NCBI GenBank assembly: GCA_944474755.1
Contig: OX104120.1
Span: 18,401,992 to 18,465,991 of the forward strand
Direction: 5' to 3'
Origin: Limnoperna fortunei
Lineage: Eukaryota > Mollusca > Bivalvia > Mytilida > Modiolidae
DNA: 64,000 nt
The position numbers were made by a program, and so were the translations under genes. Each line of letters starts with the position of its first letter. Position 1 is the stretch's first letter. Below the pieces are notes generated by a model, which searched no databases, was not told where the DNA came from, and saw only the letters and a list, made by a program, of their open reading frames with translations. Shown one piece after another: positions 1-11,030 of the stretch.

Positions 1-520
1 TACAATGTTACTATGCATAATTTAAACTTCGATATTTCATAATTACTAAGATTTAATTTTATGTTCTGTGGTGAACTATTCCATTGCCACCAGAGAGAGT
101 CTATACTAATATTTGTTAGTATAGACTGTCCTTGTTGACACAGAAAAAGCTGGGTTTCCCAAAACCCATAAAAACATTATTTAACATATGAAATAAGATG
201 GATTTTTCATTTCATTTGAAACGAAGCATATCATATAAAAGTCCAACAAAAACATAAATAAAATTATTTGACCGTTTAGGACAATAATATTTCACAGCTA
301 TAATATATATAATGTATATTGTAATTTAAATTTGAGATTTAATTTATCATTACATTTTATTAATCTCATGTAAATGTAAAAACCGCGTTGCCAGTTATCT
401 CGGATTTTAAAGAAAAAAGACATTGTTCAAATGAATACAAAAAATGAGTGTACAGTGTGCATTCACCCATTTGGTAACCATACTGCCGCATTGTTGCGAA
501 ACATTTCATTTACATTTGAC
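1..520. repeat. Dispersed repeat, copy 1
   Basis: This stretch aligns by eye, in the same orientation, with 6040-6515. Shared blocks include the run after GTTGGGTTTCC and the segment around AACCGCGTTGCCA. The end encodes a short similar peptide in both copies (start codons at 431 and 6431, both reading ...TVCIH.FGN.TAALLRNIS). I do not recognise the family. The shared peptide could be the remnant of a coding exon carried by the repeat, or simply open by chance. A small hairpin with arms at 98-109 and 116-127 lies inside. Confidence 0.55.
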
Positions 521-1111
521 ATGTTTTATTTTATTCAAAATAAATGCCGGGGTTCTGATTTATTATTGATTTTAATTACTCAGCGTTTTTTTTTGTTTCC
601 TGTGACGTCGTCAAGGAAGCGCATGCTTTTCATGGCTACCAGGTTTCATCGAGAAATACAAAGAATGATTCTACGTCATCGAAATATCGACATCGAAAGC
701 GACCGCAAAGTCAGTAATAGTTTTAATAAATGAATAAAACCAACAAATCCTTGTCTATCATAGTAAATCTATAAGCAGAAGACTATCCATTGTGTTGACA
801 AGATATTTGTGTTACAAAGCGTGTATGAATCAGACAATGAATCGGATCAGAAAACAGAAATATATATAATTTTGACTGACCGCTTGTACACCGGACATAC
901 TATTCAAATGATAATACTCTTTAATTTAAGTTGGCAATACAATATTTTCTTTCATGATATCAAAAGGCTCGTCTATAGCGTCACTGTCCACGCAAAGAAT
1001 TCTGGGTATCCTACGTCAACCACAATAACCTTCGCCTTACATTAGTTGACGTCATGACAGATATCTCTCGAGGCGTATTAGCTCTGCCTAAAAACGCAGA
1101 AATTTTAATGT
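521..1111. other. AT-rich sequence, no gene seen
   Basis: There are only short open frames with no recognisable domains. I see no RNA gene or mobile-element signature in this stretch. Confidence 0.5.
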
Positions 1112-1487
1112 AAAACTGTATCAAATGTGTATAAATATACTACATAAAATTAAATTAAATCGTGTGTATTATTTTACAAACATCATTATTTGTTTACAAA
1201 CGTCACCTGCAGACGACAAATGTAGTCCCACTGTAAACGGGAAATAACATGTGGCAGGAGTCTGGGATCCTGACTAAATATTCTCAATAACATTGAGATA
1301 AAACTGTATCAAATGTGTATAAATATACTATTTAAAATTAAATTAAATCTTGTGTATTATTTTACAAACATCATTATTTGTTAACAAACGTCAACTGCAG
1401 ACGACAAATGTAGTCCCACTGTAAACGGGAAATGACACGTGGCAGGAGTCTGGGATCCTGACTAAATATTCTCAACAACATAAGCGG
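1112..1487. repeat. Tandem duplication, 188-bp period
   Basis: Two adjacent near-identical copies start at AAAACTGTATCAAATG (1112 and 1300) and end near CTCAATAACAT / CTCAACAACAT. Only a few substitutions separate them. No coding content is apparent. Confidence 0.75.
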
Positions 1488-2269
1488 ACTTCCGGTTCGA
1501 ATATACAGTCACTAGCAATGAATCCGGTCAAAATTTTGACCGGTTTGCAACATTCGGAATGCCTCAAAATTTACGTCAGTAATAACTTTAACTGACGTAA
1601 TTCCGATACAAAGCATTATGACGTAACTTCCGGCGTCCGGTAATCAAATTCAAATAAAAATACAGTTTATCATAAGAATGCTTTTATAGATTTATGTTAG
1701 ATTGTGGAAATAACTCTAAGGGAATGATCCGTTTAACTCGAAAGCCATAAACCTAGAAGAGGAGCTACATTTTGTACTTTATTTAAATTGTATTCTTCTA
1801 GATATTTCCAACGTGCGAAAAGTTAGCTAAAATATGGCGGATTAAACAACCAATCAAACTGGGTAGTAAACTGGTGGTGACAGGGGGTTGCTTGCGTAAA
1901 TGAAAAATATTGCACCAGAGAACCAGGTTACATGTGGCAGAGGTTATAGCTGGGAACCAGTTATGTTCTCTGTGCAGAAGAGTGCCACAGCGTGTCACTT
2001 TTAACACATTCTGATTGGTTGTGTGGGGTATCTGTGACGTTGCAAAGTTTTTCACTTCTGACAACTGTTGACGTCATAATGGAATGCAAGGAACTTCTCA
2101 ACCGGATCGACCTGGTTATTTCCGGATGTTGGTTTAAGAAATAGATAATTGTGAGCGGGCTTTATGCGAATTAAAACATGGTCAGACCTTATATTTGTCA
2201 ATATTTTATACCGAACGATACAAATATAAAAGGGTGGGGGGTAAGGATGGGGATGTGCGATTTTTGATT
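1488..2269. other. AT-rich sequence, no gene seen
   Basis: The minus-strand open frame at 1798-2064 has no recognisable domain and no supporting context. I do not call it a gene. Confidence 0.5.
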
Positions 2270-2274
2270 TAAAT

Positions 2275-2430
2275 TAAATACACTTATTTATATAAAATTT
2301 CCAATTTTCATAACCCATATTTATATAAAGTTTTCAATTTTCATGACACATTTTTATATAAAATGAGCAATTTTCACAACCAATATTTATCTAAAATGAA
2401 CAATTTTCATAACCCATATTTATATTCAGT
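2275..2430. repeat. Degenerate short tandem repeat (about 38 bp)
   Basis: Four degenerate units of the form TTTATATAAA..TTTTCAATTTTCATAACCCATA follow each other. Non-coding. Confidence 0.6.
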
Positions 2431-2947
2431 AAACTAAAAAGAAGGTCATATTTAAATACACAAAATGATAACATAGTGAAGAAGAAAACACAATGTCATT
2501 ATTAAAATTACACTTTAATAATTCTATTCATGCTGTAATTTATTTATATAAAGTGTTTTGATTGGATAAAAACACTTAAATGGCGTCATCTCAGATAATT
2601 TATACATCGATATTTCCTCTGAGCGGACTACTTTCAGTATCAAATGTAAACAAGATGGCGTCCTCCTAGCGCATCCTCTGGGAGAGGGGATAATGTTTTC
2701 TCTGCCGCAATGATTTCCAAGTTAATCGACTGAGATTTCTTATAAAATATAATATATAAACAATTTAGTGTCTAATTTTGTTTTGTTTCCTATTAATATA
2801 TACAGAATCGCGATCCCTTTGGTACTATGTTTTGCATATCCCTACGCTTTCCGGCCTAGATAAGTTTTAAGGTGTAGATGGGTTTCGGTAACTGTTTTTG
2901 CTGTTTTAAAATTTTTAAAAAAAAATTTCACAGAATTATAAGGATTA

Positions 2948-3090
2948 AAACACTGGGTTTTAGGAAATTATCAATATGTAAACTCCGGATACTCCCTCAC
3001 AAACTTGACATAAAGTTCTTCGGACTTTATTTAGTTTGTGAGTGAGTCGCCGGAGTTTACACATTGATAATTTCCTAAAACCCAGTGTTT
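2948..3090. repeat. Foldback inverted repeat (MITE-like)
   Basis: Long, almost perfect arms face each other. The left begins AAACACTGGGTTTTAGG and the right ends CCTAAAACCCAGTGTTT. A second inner inverted pair (CTCACAAACT / AGTTTGTGAG) leaves a short loop. The shape suggests a small foldback or miniature inverted-repeat element. No target duplication was established. Confidence 0.7.
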
Positions 3091-3339
3091 CATCCTATAT
3101 TATGTTATATATTATATTATCAATTTTTAACAAAACGAACTTGGCGCTAAAGCAGAATTTAATGGGACAAAAACATGACCCATATTTATATGAGAGCAGA
3201 TTTTTTTCAATTAAGATTAAAAAGCATACCCATTTTTATATAAGATTGTTTTAAAAACGATACCAATTTTATATAAATTTAAAATAAAAAAAATTAACCA
3301 TACTTTTGACACATGTACGTATACCTTTATATAGGAAGT

Positions 3340-3500
3340 CCCCCCCTCCCGGGGGAGAAAAATGGCAAGCCTTGTAAATTAGGATTTGAGTCGAGTTCAC
3401 CATTCCTGCAGTGAGACTCGAACCCGCAGCCTCAGTGTTGAAAGACCACGTTATCAATCAGATGAACTACCTTAACCGCATGGCCACCGAGGCCCTACCA
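3340..3500 (-). mobile_element. tRNA-derived SINE fragment (minus)
   Basis: Read on the minus strand, this is a tRNA-like head. It has an A-box-like segment after GGCCTCGGTGGCCATG and a B box with GGGTTCGAGTCTC. It matches the SINE at 3742-3965 in inverted orientation. It lacks most of the conserved SINE tail. A functional tRNA gene is unlikely because the same head recurs at dispersed sites joined to a common non-tRNA tail. Confidence 0.6.
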
Positions 3501-3741
3501 AAAATCCGTAGAAATATCGATCATTTTATTCATAAGACAAAACCATGTGACCAGGTCATGAATATTTATGACGTCATGACGTCGTTTGAACACACCGTTT
3601 GTCGTTGACGTGTACGTTGGCATAAAACAGTAAAAGATCGTATTTTGACTCGTTCAGGAACTTTTTTGATAATTTTCTGTATAAAATTGATTATCTTATA
3701 CAAAAATATATAGGAGGTTGTACCGTATCCATACAATGTAG

Positions 3742-4015
3742 GGGGCCTCGGTGGTCGAGTGGTCAAGGTAGTTCGTCTACTATTGATCACGTGGTCTGTC
3801 AACACTGAGATTGCGGGTTCGATTCTCACTGCAGGCAGGGTGTACTCGACTCCAATCTTAATTGACAAGGATTGCCAGTTTTCCTACCGCAGGTCGGGGG
3901 TTCTCTCCGGGTACTCCGGCTTCCTCCCCAATAAAAACTGGACGCCATGAAATAGCTGAAAAATTGCTGAAAGTGGCGTTAAAACACCATTCAAACAAAC
4001 AAACAAAAAACATTC
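3742..4015 (+). mobile_element. tRNA-derived SINE
   Basis: The head resembles a type II tRNA: A box GGTCGAGTGGTCAAGG, B box GGGTTCGATTCTC. It is followed by a body ending in the segment CTCCGGGTACTCCGGCTTCC, then CCAATAAAAACTGGACGCC, and an (AAAC)n tail. Related copies occur at 24380-24600, 26680-26935 and 27365-27530. Such tRNA-SINEs with a conserved tail are common in mollusc genomes (background knowledge). I did not assign a named family. Confidence 0.75.
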
Positions 4016-5197
4016 AATGTACATATTTCTACTTTCACTTTTCTAATGTCTATTTTTTCGAAGATGAAACCAGCGAAAAAGATATTTTTCATTAATTTTT
4101 CTACATATCAACAGTACGTCACGCTTCATATTTTCAAGTGACGTTGGAACTTTGTTTGCTAATGTTACAGAGCTGAAAATTATTGTTTTAAACAGCCAAA
4201 ATTATTGATGTGTATTTGAGTGCATTTTTTTAATTTTGAGTGTGTAATTTGTGATATTTTGAACCATACTTTTGACGAGAACGGCGTGCGAAGGATTGTT
4301 TACATTTTTGAAAAGTTTGATTTTTTATGTTTCCATATGTACGTGATAAGCAACGTCAACGGCAAATATGTAAATGAGGCCAAATACCATAATTTCTCCA
4401 TAGATGTGATACTGTTAGCCTGTTTACACAGCAACAGAATTTTACTACAAGGAAACGGATTACCCTTTATTTGTTTTACTATAGTATGATGTTATTTCAG
4501 CACAATTAAAATCAGGTGGATCATTGTAGTTCATTAAAACTTAAATTTGTTAACCGCAACAAAAATTCTTTCAAGACAAATCTTTTAAGGGAGAAGTATT
4601 TGTTTATAATCAAATGAATGAATAGAATAGTCAAACATGAAGTCTTGACGTAATAGATTCATTAAGGATTGTTTTCAATTGCTGGTTAGATTATTGGATA
4701 TGGACGACTTTATTAATGTCGTCACTTGTTGTTTGCGGAAGAATTCATGTAAAGTCAACGTCATCAATACATTTAATTATGACGTCAACAATCAGTCACG
4801 TGCTAAGTTAGGTTATATCGACAATGTTGCAATATTGAGCATTCAAAGGAAATTAAAATATTTGATAATGACTGAAAATAGTTCAAAACTGATATCACAT
4901 ACCTCCGAGGCCACTTTCCGACCCTTTACCGAAGTGGCCGTGAGATGTTGCGATTGGGAAAATATTTGGTGAAACGAGTGCCGCTGCACTGCTTGAGATA
5001 TATTCCGCACGGAATCAGAAAAGAAAACGATGCATTAAAAATAGCTTTATTTATCGATTTTTTTGGATAATTATCTTCGACGATGCTCGCTTGTCATAAC
5101 ACACATAACTCGAATTGATATTTTGCGATTTTCAACTAACTCATTGTAAAACCTATAAATATATCTTATCTTGTTTTATAGATGAGTATATATTGTA
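4016..5197. other. AT-rich sequence, no gene seen
   Basis: The open frames at 4220-4489 and 4679-4972 have no recognisable domain, and the second lacks an ATG start. I see no RNA gene or element boundaries. Confidence 0.5.
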
Positions 5198-5343
5198 ATC
5201 ATACTGCCTTTGAACCGGGTGTTAGGGTAGATTATCACGAAGGGTATGAAGAAAAAAGTTTCACCCGAGACGAAATCGAGGGTGATAATTTTTTTCTTCA
5301 TGTGATAATCTATACTAACACCTAAGTTCAAAGGCAGTATGAT
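5198..5343. repeat. Foldback inverted repeat
   Basis: The left end reads ATCATACTGCCTTTGAAC and the right end is nearly its reverse complement. The arms continue inward (GTGTTAGGGTAGATTATCAC against GTGATAATCTATACTAACAC) to a GAAGAAAAAA / TTTTTTTCTTC inner stem. A small palindromic non-autonomous element is the likeliest explanation. Confidence 0.7.
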
Positions 5344-6039
5344 TTTTATTATACTGAAGGCCTATTATCTAATGAAGAAATGTAAACTACCATATGGATA
5401 CTGTACTGAATCATATTTTTAATGGAAAATGCTTGTTAGTCTGCTAGTTGTTTTTCCAAATAATAATTGCCCATTTTCATGTATTTGTTGTCTTTGACAC
5501 GTTTGCGCGGAAAGTTACACGACCTGTAAGTAAATTTTTTCTGATGCGGCTGCTAATTTTCCAGATTGGCAAATTTCTTTCTGACAATTTTTTTTATATC
5601 GCTCGTTAACTTCGGCTGGAATGGGTGATTATTTTCCAGTTCGGCAATATCCAGTCTGAGCGGGTGTTAATTTTTTTATATCACCCGTTGGGAGGAAATC
5701 ACGAGTAATTAACACCCGTTGCTATAATGGGAATAGTAGAAATTAACACATGGTTACTGTCCAATAAAAACACAGCATTTTTGCATGAAGTAAAATAAAA
5801 GTAATTATATATCTCTGCTTATATTAATCGTCCAATATACCTAGGGCTGCATTTATTTGTTTTTATTTGTTGCACAATAACTTTAATGTCGAACTGGCAA
5901 CAATATTCTGTAACATCATGTTCCAGAATGATGCATTTTTAACGGTTCCTTTTTTAAAGTAAAAAAAAATAGAAACATTTAAGTACTAGCTTGCTCCTAA
6001 TGTTCAAACTTATAATGTAAACTTCCCACTGACAAATAA

Positions 6040-6515
6040 AGTAGGTTTCCAGCGTATAATTTAAATTTCAATAAAATAAATTATTTCATTATAATACTAA
6101 GAATTACTTTTAAGTACTGTGGTGAACTAATTTATTAACGCTTATTAAAAGTTGGGTTTCCTAACCCACGCAGACATTATTTAACACATGAAATAAAATG
6201 GATTTTCCATTTCATTTGAAATGAAGCATATCATACAAAAAGTCCAACAAAAAAGTAAATAAAATTAAATCTCAATTATTTGACCGTTTTAGGACAATAA
6301 TATTTTTCACAGTTATGTAATTAAAATGAGATTTAATTTAACATTCTACTTTATTTATCTCGTATAAATGTAAGAACCGCGTTGCCAATCAACTCAAATT
6401 TTAAAGAAAAAAGACATGGACTCTATCTAAATGAATATAAAAAATGTGCGTACAGTGTGTATTCACACATTTGGTAACCAGACTGCAGCATTGTTGCGTA
6501 ATATTTCCAATAAAT
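6040..6515. repeat. Dispersed repeat, copy 2
   Basis: Direct-orientation copy of 1-520 with scattered substitutions and small indels. It contains the second version of the short TVCIH.FGN.TAALLRNI peptide frame, starting at 6431. Family unknown. Confidence 0.55.
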
Positions 6516-8005
6516 ATTGTCTTATTCCTCTGTTAATATATAACTATAGAAATTGGGTGGTATTGCGCATCATCCACTGGAAATCAAGCATTTTTCATAC
6601 TTACGATAACAAGCTACTGTCAATTTGTCACTATGACTAAAATCTTTGTTTAGAGCATAACATCCGGCAGGACAACTTATCTTAGAACATTTATAATCCG
6701 TCATGTAAACGTACTACAAAGAAGAAATATATTAAGTAAATAAATTAAGTTTTCATTTATAAATTCGAGCGGGCGTGAACATCTTTACATCAGCGATATT
6801 TATTGACAAGTAAAAAACAATGGGAATGAAGATTTACTTTCTTACAATGTAGCTAACAAGGTCCTGCTGCCATCAACAAATTCTTAGCTTAGATGTTTTA
6901 AATAGCCATTTTATCCAATCAAAACTTTCTATTTTCTCTGTTGTAATGGTCAATCAGTAAATTCTGATCCATGTAGCCAACACAGGTTATTTCGCATAGC
7001 ATGGGTTGCTTTATTTGAATTAGTCATTGTCACGTTTAGCAGCATTCGCTTTGCATAGCAAATCACATCTATTTAATTGATTTTAATATGCCGTATACTC
7101 ATCCCATATCATTAATTTTATTTACTTACAGATCTGTCGTAATTATTGTAGATTTCATAAACTTCCTCTATAGAACATCCTTCTCTGCATTCTTCGGTTA
7201 AACCTCGTTTGAATCGTCTCTTTAAGAAACCGAGTGCTTCGTGTTTCGTTGTTGTAATACTGTTAAGATCTAAAATGGATTTACACTGTAACACAACTAT
7301 CAAACGAATGAATAATAAAAAAAAATCGAGTCAGTCGATCCAGGCCAGATTCCTTTTGAAACAAAACCATTGCTTGTCCAAACCTATGGTTTCATACAGA
7401 ATTTTTCATTTTCACCTGACTGTAGGCATACATAAGAGGCCGAAACAACATGATAATTTTGGAGCGAGGCGAAAAATAACAGAGCCATTTCTACCAATTA
7501 GAATAAGCTATTATTTAGGTTGTGGCGTGTACAAATCTGTAAGTCGCAACGAGACATGTTACGATGATATAGCTAACAAGAATAGCTCCTCATAACGTGC
7601 AAAGGCTCACGTTCACACACGAAACCATAAGAACGTCTACTTAAAAAGAGGATTATAAAACGGACATGTACAACGCACTGCTGTAAGTAGCGAAATCAAC
7701 CGTGGCATCACTCTTATCTTGAAACCCATTACAGTATGTACAGCGAGTACTTCATCTTATCAAATTTTCCTAAACGCTGATTTATTTATAACTTGTTCTC
7801 GTTCTGGATAGAGATGAATGCTGTCTAGACGTTATTTGATAAAATTCACTTCTTTCCGAAGAGTAATACAATACTGTTTGGTCAATGGATTATATAAAAA
7901 ACAATGTTACCAACTGTCTCCTATTCTTCCACTAGGACAGTATATAGAATTGTGCGGCACCAGAACATTTTGCCAAACACGGTGCAAAAGTATGGTCCGA
8001 GGCCA
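6516..8005. other. AT-rich sequence, no gene seen
   Basis: The frames at 7209-7595 (TTG or internal starts) and 7818-8039 show no recognisable domain. The latter runs into the palindrome at 8016 and is not supported as a gene. Confidence 0.45.
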
Positions 8006-8015
8006 TGCTTTCTGC

Positions 8016-8073
8016 ATCCTCCCAAGTCAGGGGTTCTGAGTCCGCGGACTCAGAACCCCTGACTTGGGAGGAT
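8016..8073. repeat. Perfect 58-bp palindrome
   Basis: The sequence is its own reverse complement for 58 bases, centred on CCGCGG at 8042-8047. It is flanked by the 9-base direct repeat TGCTTTCTG at 8006-8014 and 8075-8083, separated by one extra base each side. The flanking repeat looks like a target-site duplication, so this may be a very small foldback insertion. Confidence 0.85.
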
Positions 8074-8436
8074 GTGCTTTCTGTTTTATAACGGTCAGCA
8101 CCACCATCCAGAAGTATTATAAATTAACCACGAAGGGACGCGCTCGACAGCTCTAGCTGTGATTAGAGACCAGTGTCGGTATTTAAACTCGAAGCCAGTG
8201 TATTGTGTATTATTGTGTATAATTTGGGTGACATGTTACGAATTGCTTATATTACAAGCACGCTTGTTGACCATGATATACCAAACATTACAAAATTTAA
8301 AAACAAGTGTGGACACAGAAAAACGTCTCGCCTGCATTCCGCATCAGTAACGAAAATAAATTTCGTCATAAGCATTACGTAAATAGCATTAAATATCAGC
8401 AGCGGCCTGTATAGAAAATATTGTCACCATACCCTG

Positions 8437-9380
8437 CATAGCCGTAACCCAAAAACTTTACCGTAGTCGCTGGACCGTGAAATTGAGGTCAAGGTCAGGT
8501 GGAACCTACCAGACAGTCATGTACTATTCATCAGCAAGCTATATACCAAATATTGTAATCCTACCATGTGTAGTTACAGATGAACTATTGTAACCCAAAA
8601 ACTTAAACGTAGTCGCTGGATCGTGAAATTGAGGTCAAGGTCAGGTGACACCTACCACACATTCATGTACTAGTCATCAGCAACCTATACACCAAATATT
8701 GTCATTCTACCATGCGTAGTTACAGAGGAACTGTCGTAACCCAAAAACTTTAATGTAGTCGCTGGACCGTGAAATTGAGGTCAAGGTCAGGTGACACCTA
8801 CCAGACAGTCATGTACTAGTCATCAGCAACCTATACACCAAATATTGTCATCCTACCATGCGTAGTTACAGAGGAACTGTCGTAAACCAAAAACTTTAAC
8901 GTATTTGCTGGACCGTGAAATTGAGGTCAAGGTCATGTGACACCTACCAGACAGTCATGTACTAGTCATCAGCAACCTATACAGCAAATATTGTCATCCT
9001 ACCATGCGTAGTTACAGAGGAACTGTCGTTACCCAAAGACTTTAACGTAGTCGCTGGATCGTGAAATTGAGGTCAAGGTCAGGTGGCACCTACCAGACAG
9101 TCATGTACTAGTCATCAGCAACCTATATACCAAATATTGTCATCCTACCATGCGTAGTTACAGAGGAACTGTCGTAACCCAAAAATTTTGACGTAGTCGC
9201 TGGACCGTGAAATTGAGGTCGAGGTCAGCTGACACCTACCAGACAGTCATGTACTAGTCATCAGCAACCTATACACCAAATATTGTCATCCTACCATGCG
9301 TAGTTACAGAGGAACTGTCGTAACCCAAAAACTTTAACGTAGTCGCTGGACCGTGAAATTGAGATCAAGGTCAGGTGACA
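8437..9380. repeat. Satellite-like array, 146-bp unit
   Basis: About six and a half units are present. The marker GAGGTCAAGGTCAG (or a variant) starts at 8485, 8631, 8777, 8923, 9069, 9215 and 9361, exactly 146 bases apart with no indels. Substitutions between units are few. No open frame spans the units. The last unit ends near 9380 and is followed by unique sequence. Confidence 0.9.
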
Positions 9381-9483
9381 GGTGAATGACTGGCAAGTAC
9401 TCATCATAAGCTACCTCTGGACCAAATTTGATGGACCTAGGGCTTGGGCTTACAAAGATATGAAGCAAGATGTCAAGTGTTTA

Positions 9484-9502
9484 CGCCGCCGCCGCCGCCG
9501 CC
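9484..9502. repeat. (CCG)n microsatellite
   Basis: Short run of CCG triplets inside otherwise AT-rich DNA. Confidence 0.7.
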
Positions 9503-10189
9503 GGATTCCCATACATATGTCTCGCCTCCAGCGACTTTCGTCGCAGGCGAGACAAAAAACCAATGTTTTCCAACATTGTAAAGAGGCATACACTAATCAG
9601 TTAATTGTCACTTAAAATTTAATAATAGAACACAGTTTAATTAAAGTTTTATTCACAGCTGTCGTTAATTTGGTCAAAAATTTCTGAATGACTGTTTTTA
9701 AGCCGACAAGAAAATTAAAACTGATGTGACGTGAAAGTGCCAACGAGCGTTATCACATTATCATGTCATATTGCTGCAGAGTACCAGCTGACCTTGTTAT
9801 ATCCAATTGAAAGTGTAATTTTACTTATATTAAATAAGAATTTTTCTTTGTTTCGTATTACAAATAAGCCTTAATTAAAATTCCTGTTTAAAAAGACATT
9901 ATGTATCGGCGATATAATTTAGTATTTCAAGTTTTACTGTATGTGCAGCTTTTTTTTACTAGTACTAGCAAATTAAAGTTACATGTTGACTGACCTGTTC
10001 TACTTTGACACTCCACCATTGACAGCCAGATAAAAGCAGCAATTAGAATCCAACACCCTGCGGCAGCCATTATCTGTACATTCACTATTACGGTAATCAA
10101 TCGATATTTTTTGAGTCCTATCTGTAAACAAAATAAAACCACAATATAGGTTTTCTTGTAACGAAGCGAGCCATGTGTTCTCCCCGTTT
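9503..10189. other. AT-rich sequence, no gene seen
   Basis: The minus-strand frame at 9927-10142 encodes a hydrophobic stretch but has no recognisable domain. An exon cannot be excluded and is not supported. Confidence 0.4.
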
Positions 10190-10655
10190 TGAGTCTTTTT
10201 GGTTTTCCTATTTTGAGCCCTTTCGTTGTATTATTTTGAGCCTCTTTGCACTTCCTACTATGTGCCCCTTTTTCTTTCTATTTTGAGCCCTTTTTTCTTC
10301 CTTTTTTAAGCACTTTTGTTCTTTCTATTTTGAGTTCTTTTGTTTGTTCTTCCTATTTTGAGCACTTTTCGTCTTCATATTTTCAGCCCTTTTGATTTTT
10401 CCCATTAAAAGCCTGTTTGTTCTTCCTATTTTAAACCCTTCTGTTTCTCCTATTTTGAGCCCTTTGGTTCTTCCTATTTTGAGCCCTTTGTTCTTCCTAT
10501 TTCGAGCCCTTTGAATCTTCCTATTTTCAGCCCTTTTGTTTTTTTCCAATTTAAAGCCTGTTTGTTCTTCCTATTTTAAACCCTTCTGTTTCTCCTATTT
10601 TGAGCTCTTTGGTTCTTCCTATTTTGAGCCCTTTGTTCTTCCTATTTTGAACATC
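10190..10655. repeat. Degenerate minisatellite (about 23 bp)
   Basis: Degenerate units of TTCTTCCTATTTTGAGCCCTT repeat throughout, with a higher-order duplication (10375-10500 resembles 10525-10650). The minus-strand open frame here, with repeated K-G-L-K-I-G-R peptides, is just a translation of the array. Confidence 0.8.
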
Positions 10656-10860
10656 TGAACATTGCAAAAAAGCCACAGGATATTTATTACTGTACTAAAA
10701 GGCTGAACATTTAACATAGGAATAAACACGTTTTTTTTTAGTTAGTCTTGTATCAACATCCATAAATCCCTTAAACCGTGTTATATAAATCTTATAATTC
10801 GTTGTAAATTGTGAAACTGAAATTAATTATCGTATTTTTTATCCAAAGTTTTTCAGTTTA

Positions 10861-11030
10861 ATAGGTTCTTGCATACGTTTTGGGGAAAGACCCGTTGATC
10901 TTTCACGAGTGATAGAAATTTTATGTCTTTTCGCGAATAGAGCGCAGCGAAACGAGCTAAAAGACAAAAAAATTTCTATAACGAGTGAAAGATCATACGG
11001 GCTTTCCCAAAAGCGCATGAAAGTACCTAT
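10861..11030. repeat. Foldback inverted repeat
   Basis: The left end starts ATAGGTTCTTGCATACGTTTT and the right end GCGCATGAAAGTACCTAT is its inverted partner. The arms continue with GATCTTTCACGAGTGATAG against CTATAACGAGTGAAAGATC and ATGTCTTTT against AAAAGACAA. The short centre is GC-richer. Palindromic non-autonomous element, family unknown. Confidence 0.7.

Noticed and set aside
3742..3835. tRNA gene
   Set aside because: The A and B boxes are present, but the same head recurs attached to a common tail at several loci, so it is a SINE rather than a functional tRNA.
4679..4972. 97-aa protein
   Set aside because: No ATG at the start, no recognisable domain, and no splice or promoter evidence.
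10325..10549. Lysine-rich repetitive protein on the minus strand
   Set aside because: Translation of a degenerate 23-bp minisatellite with no start context.
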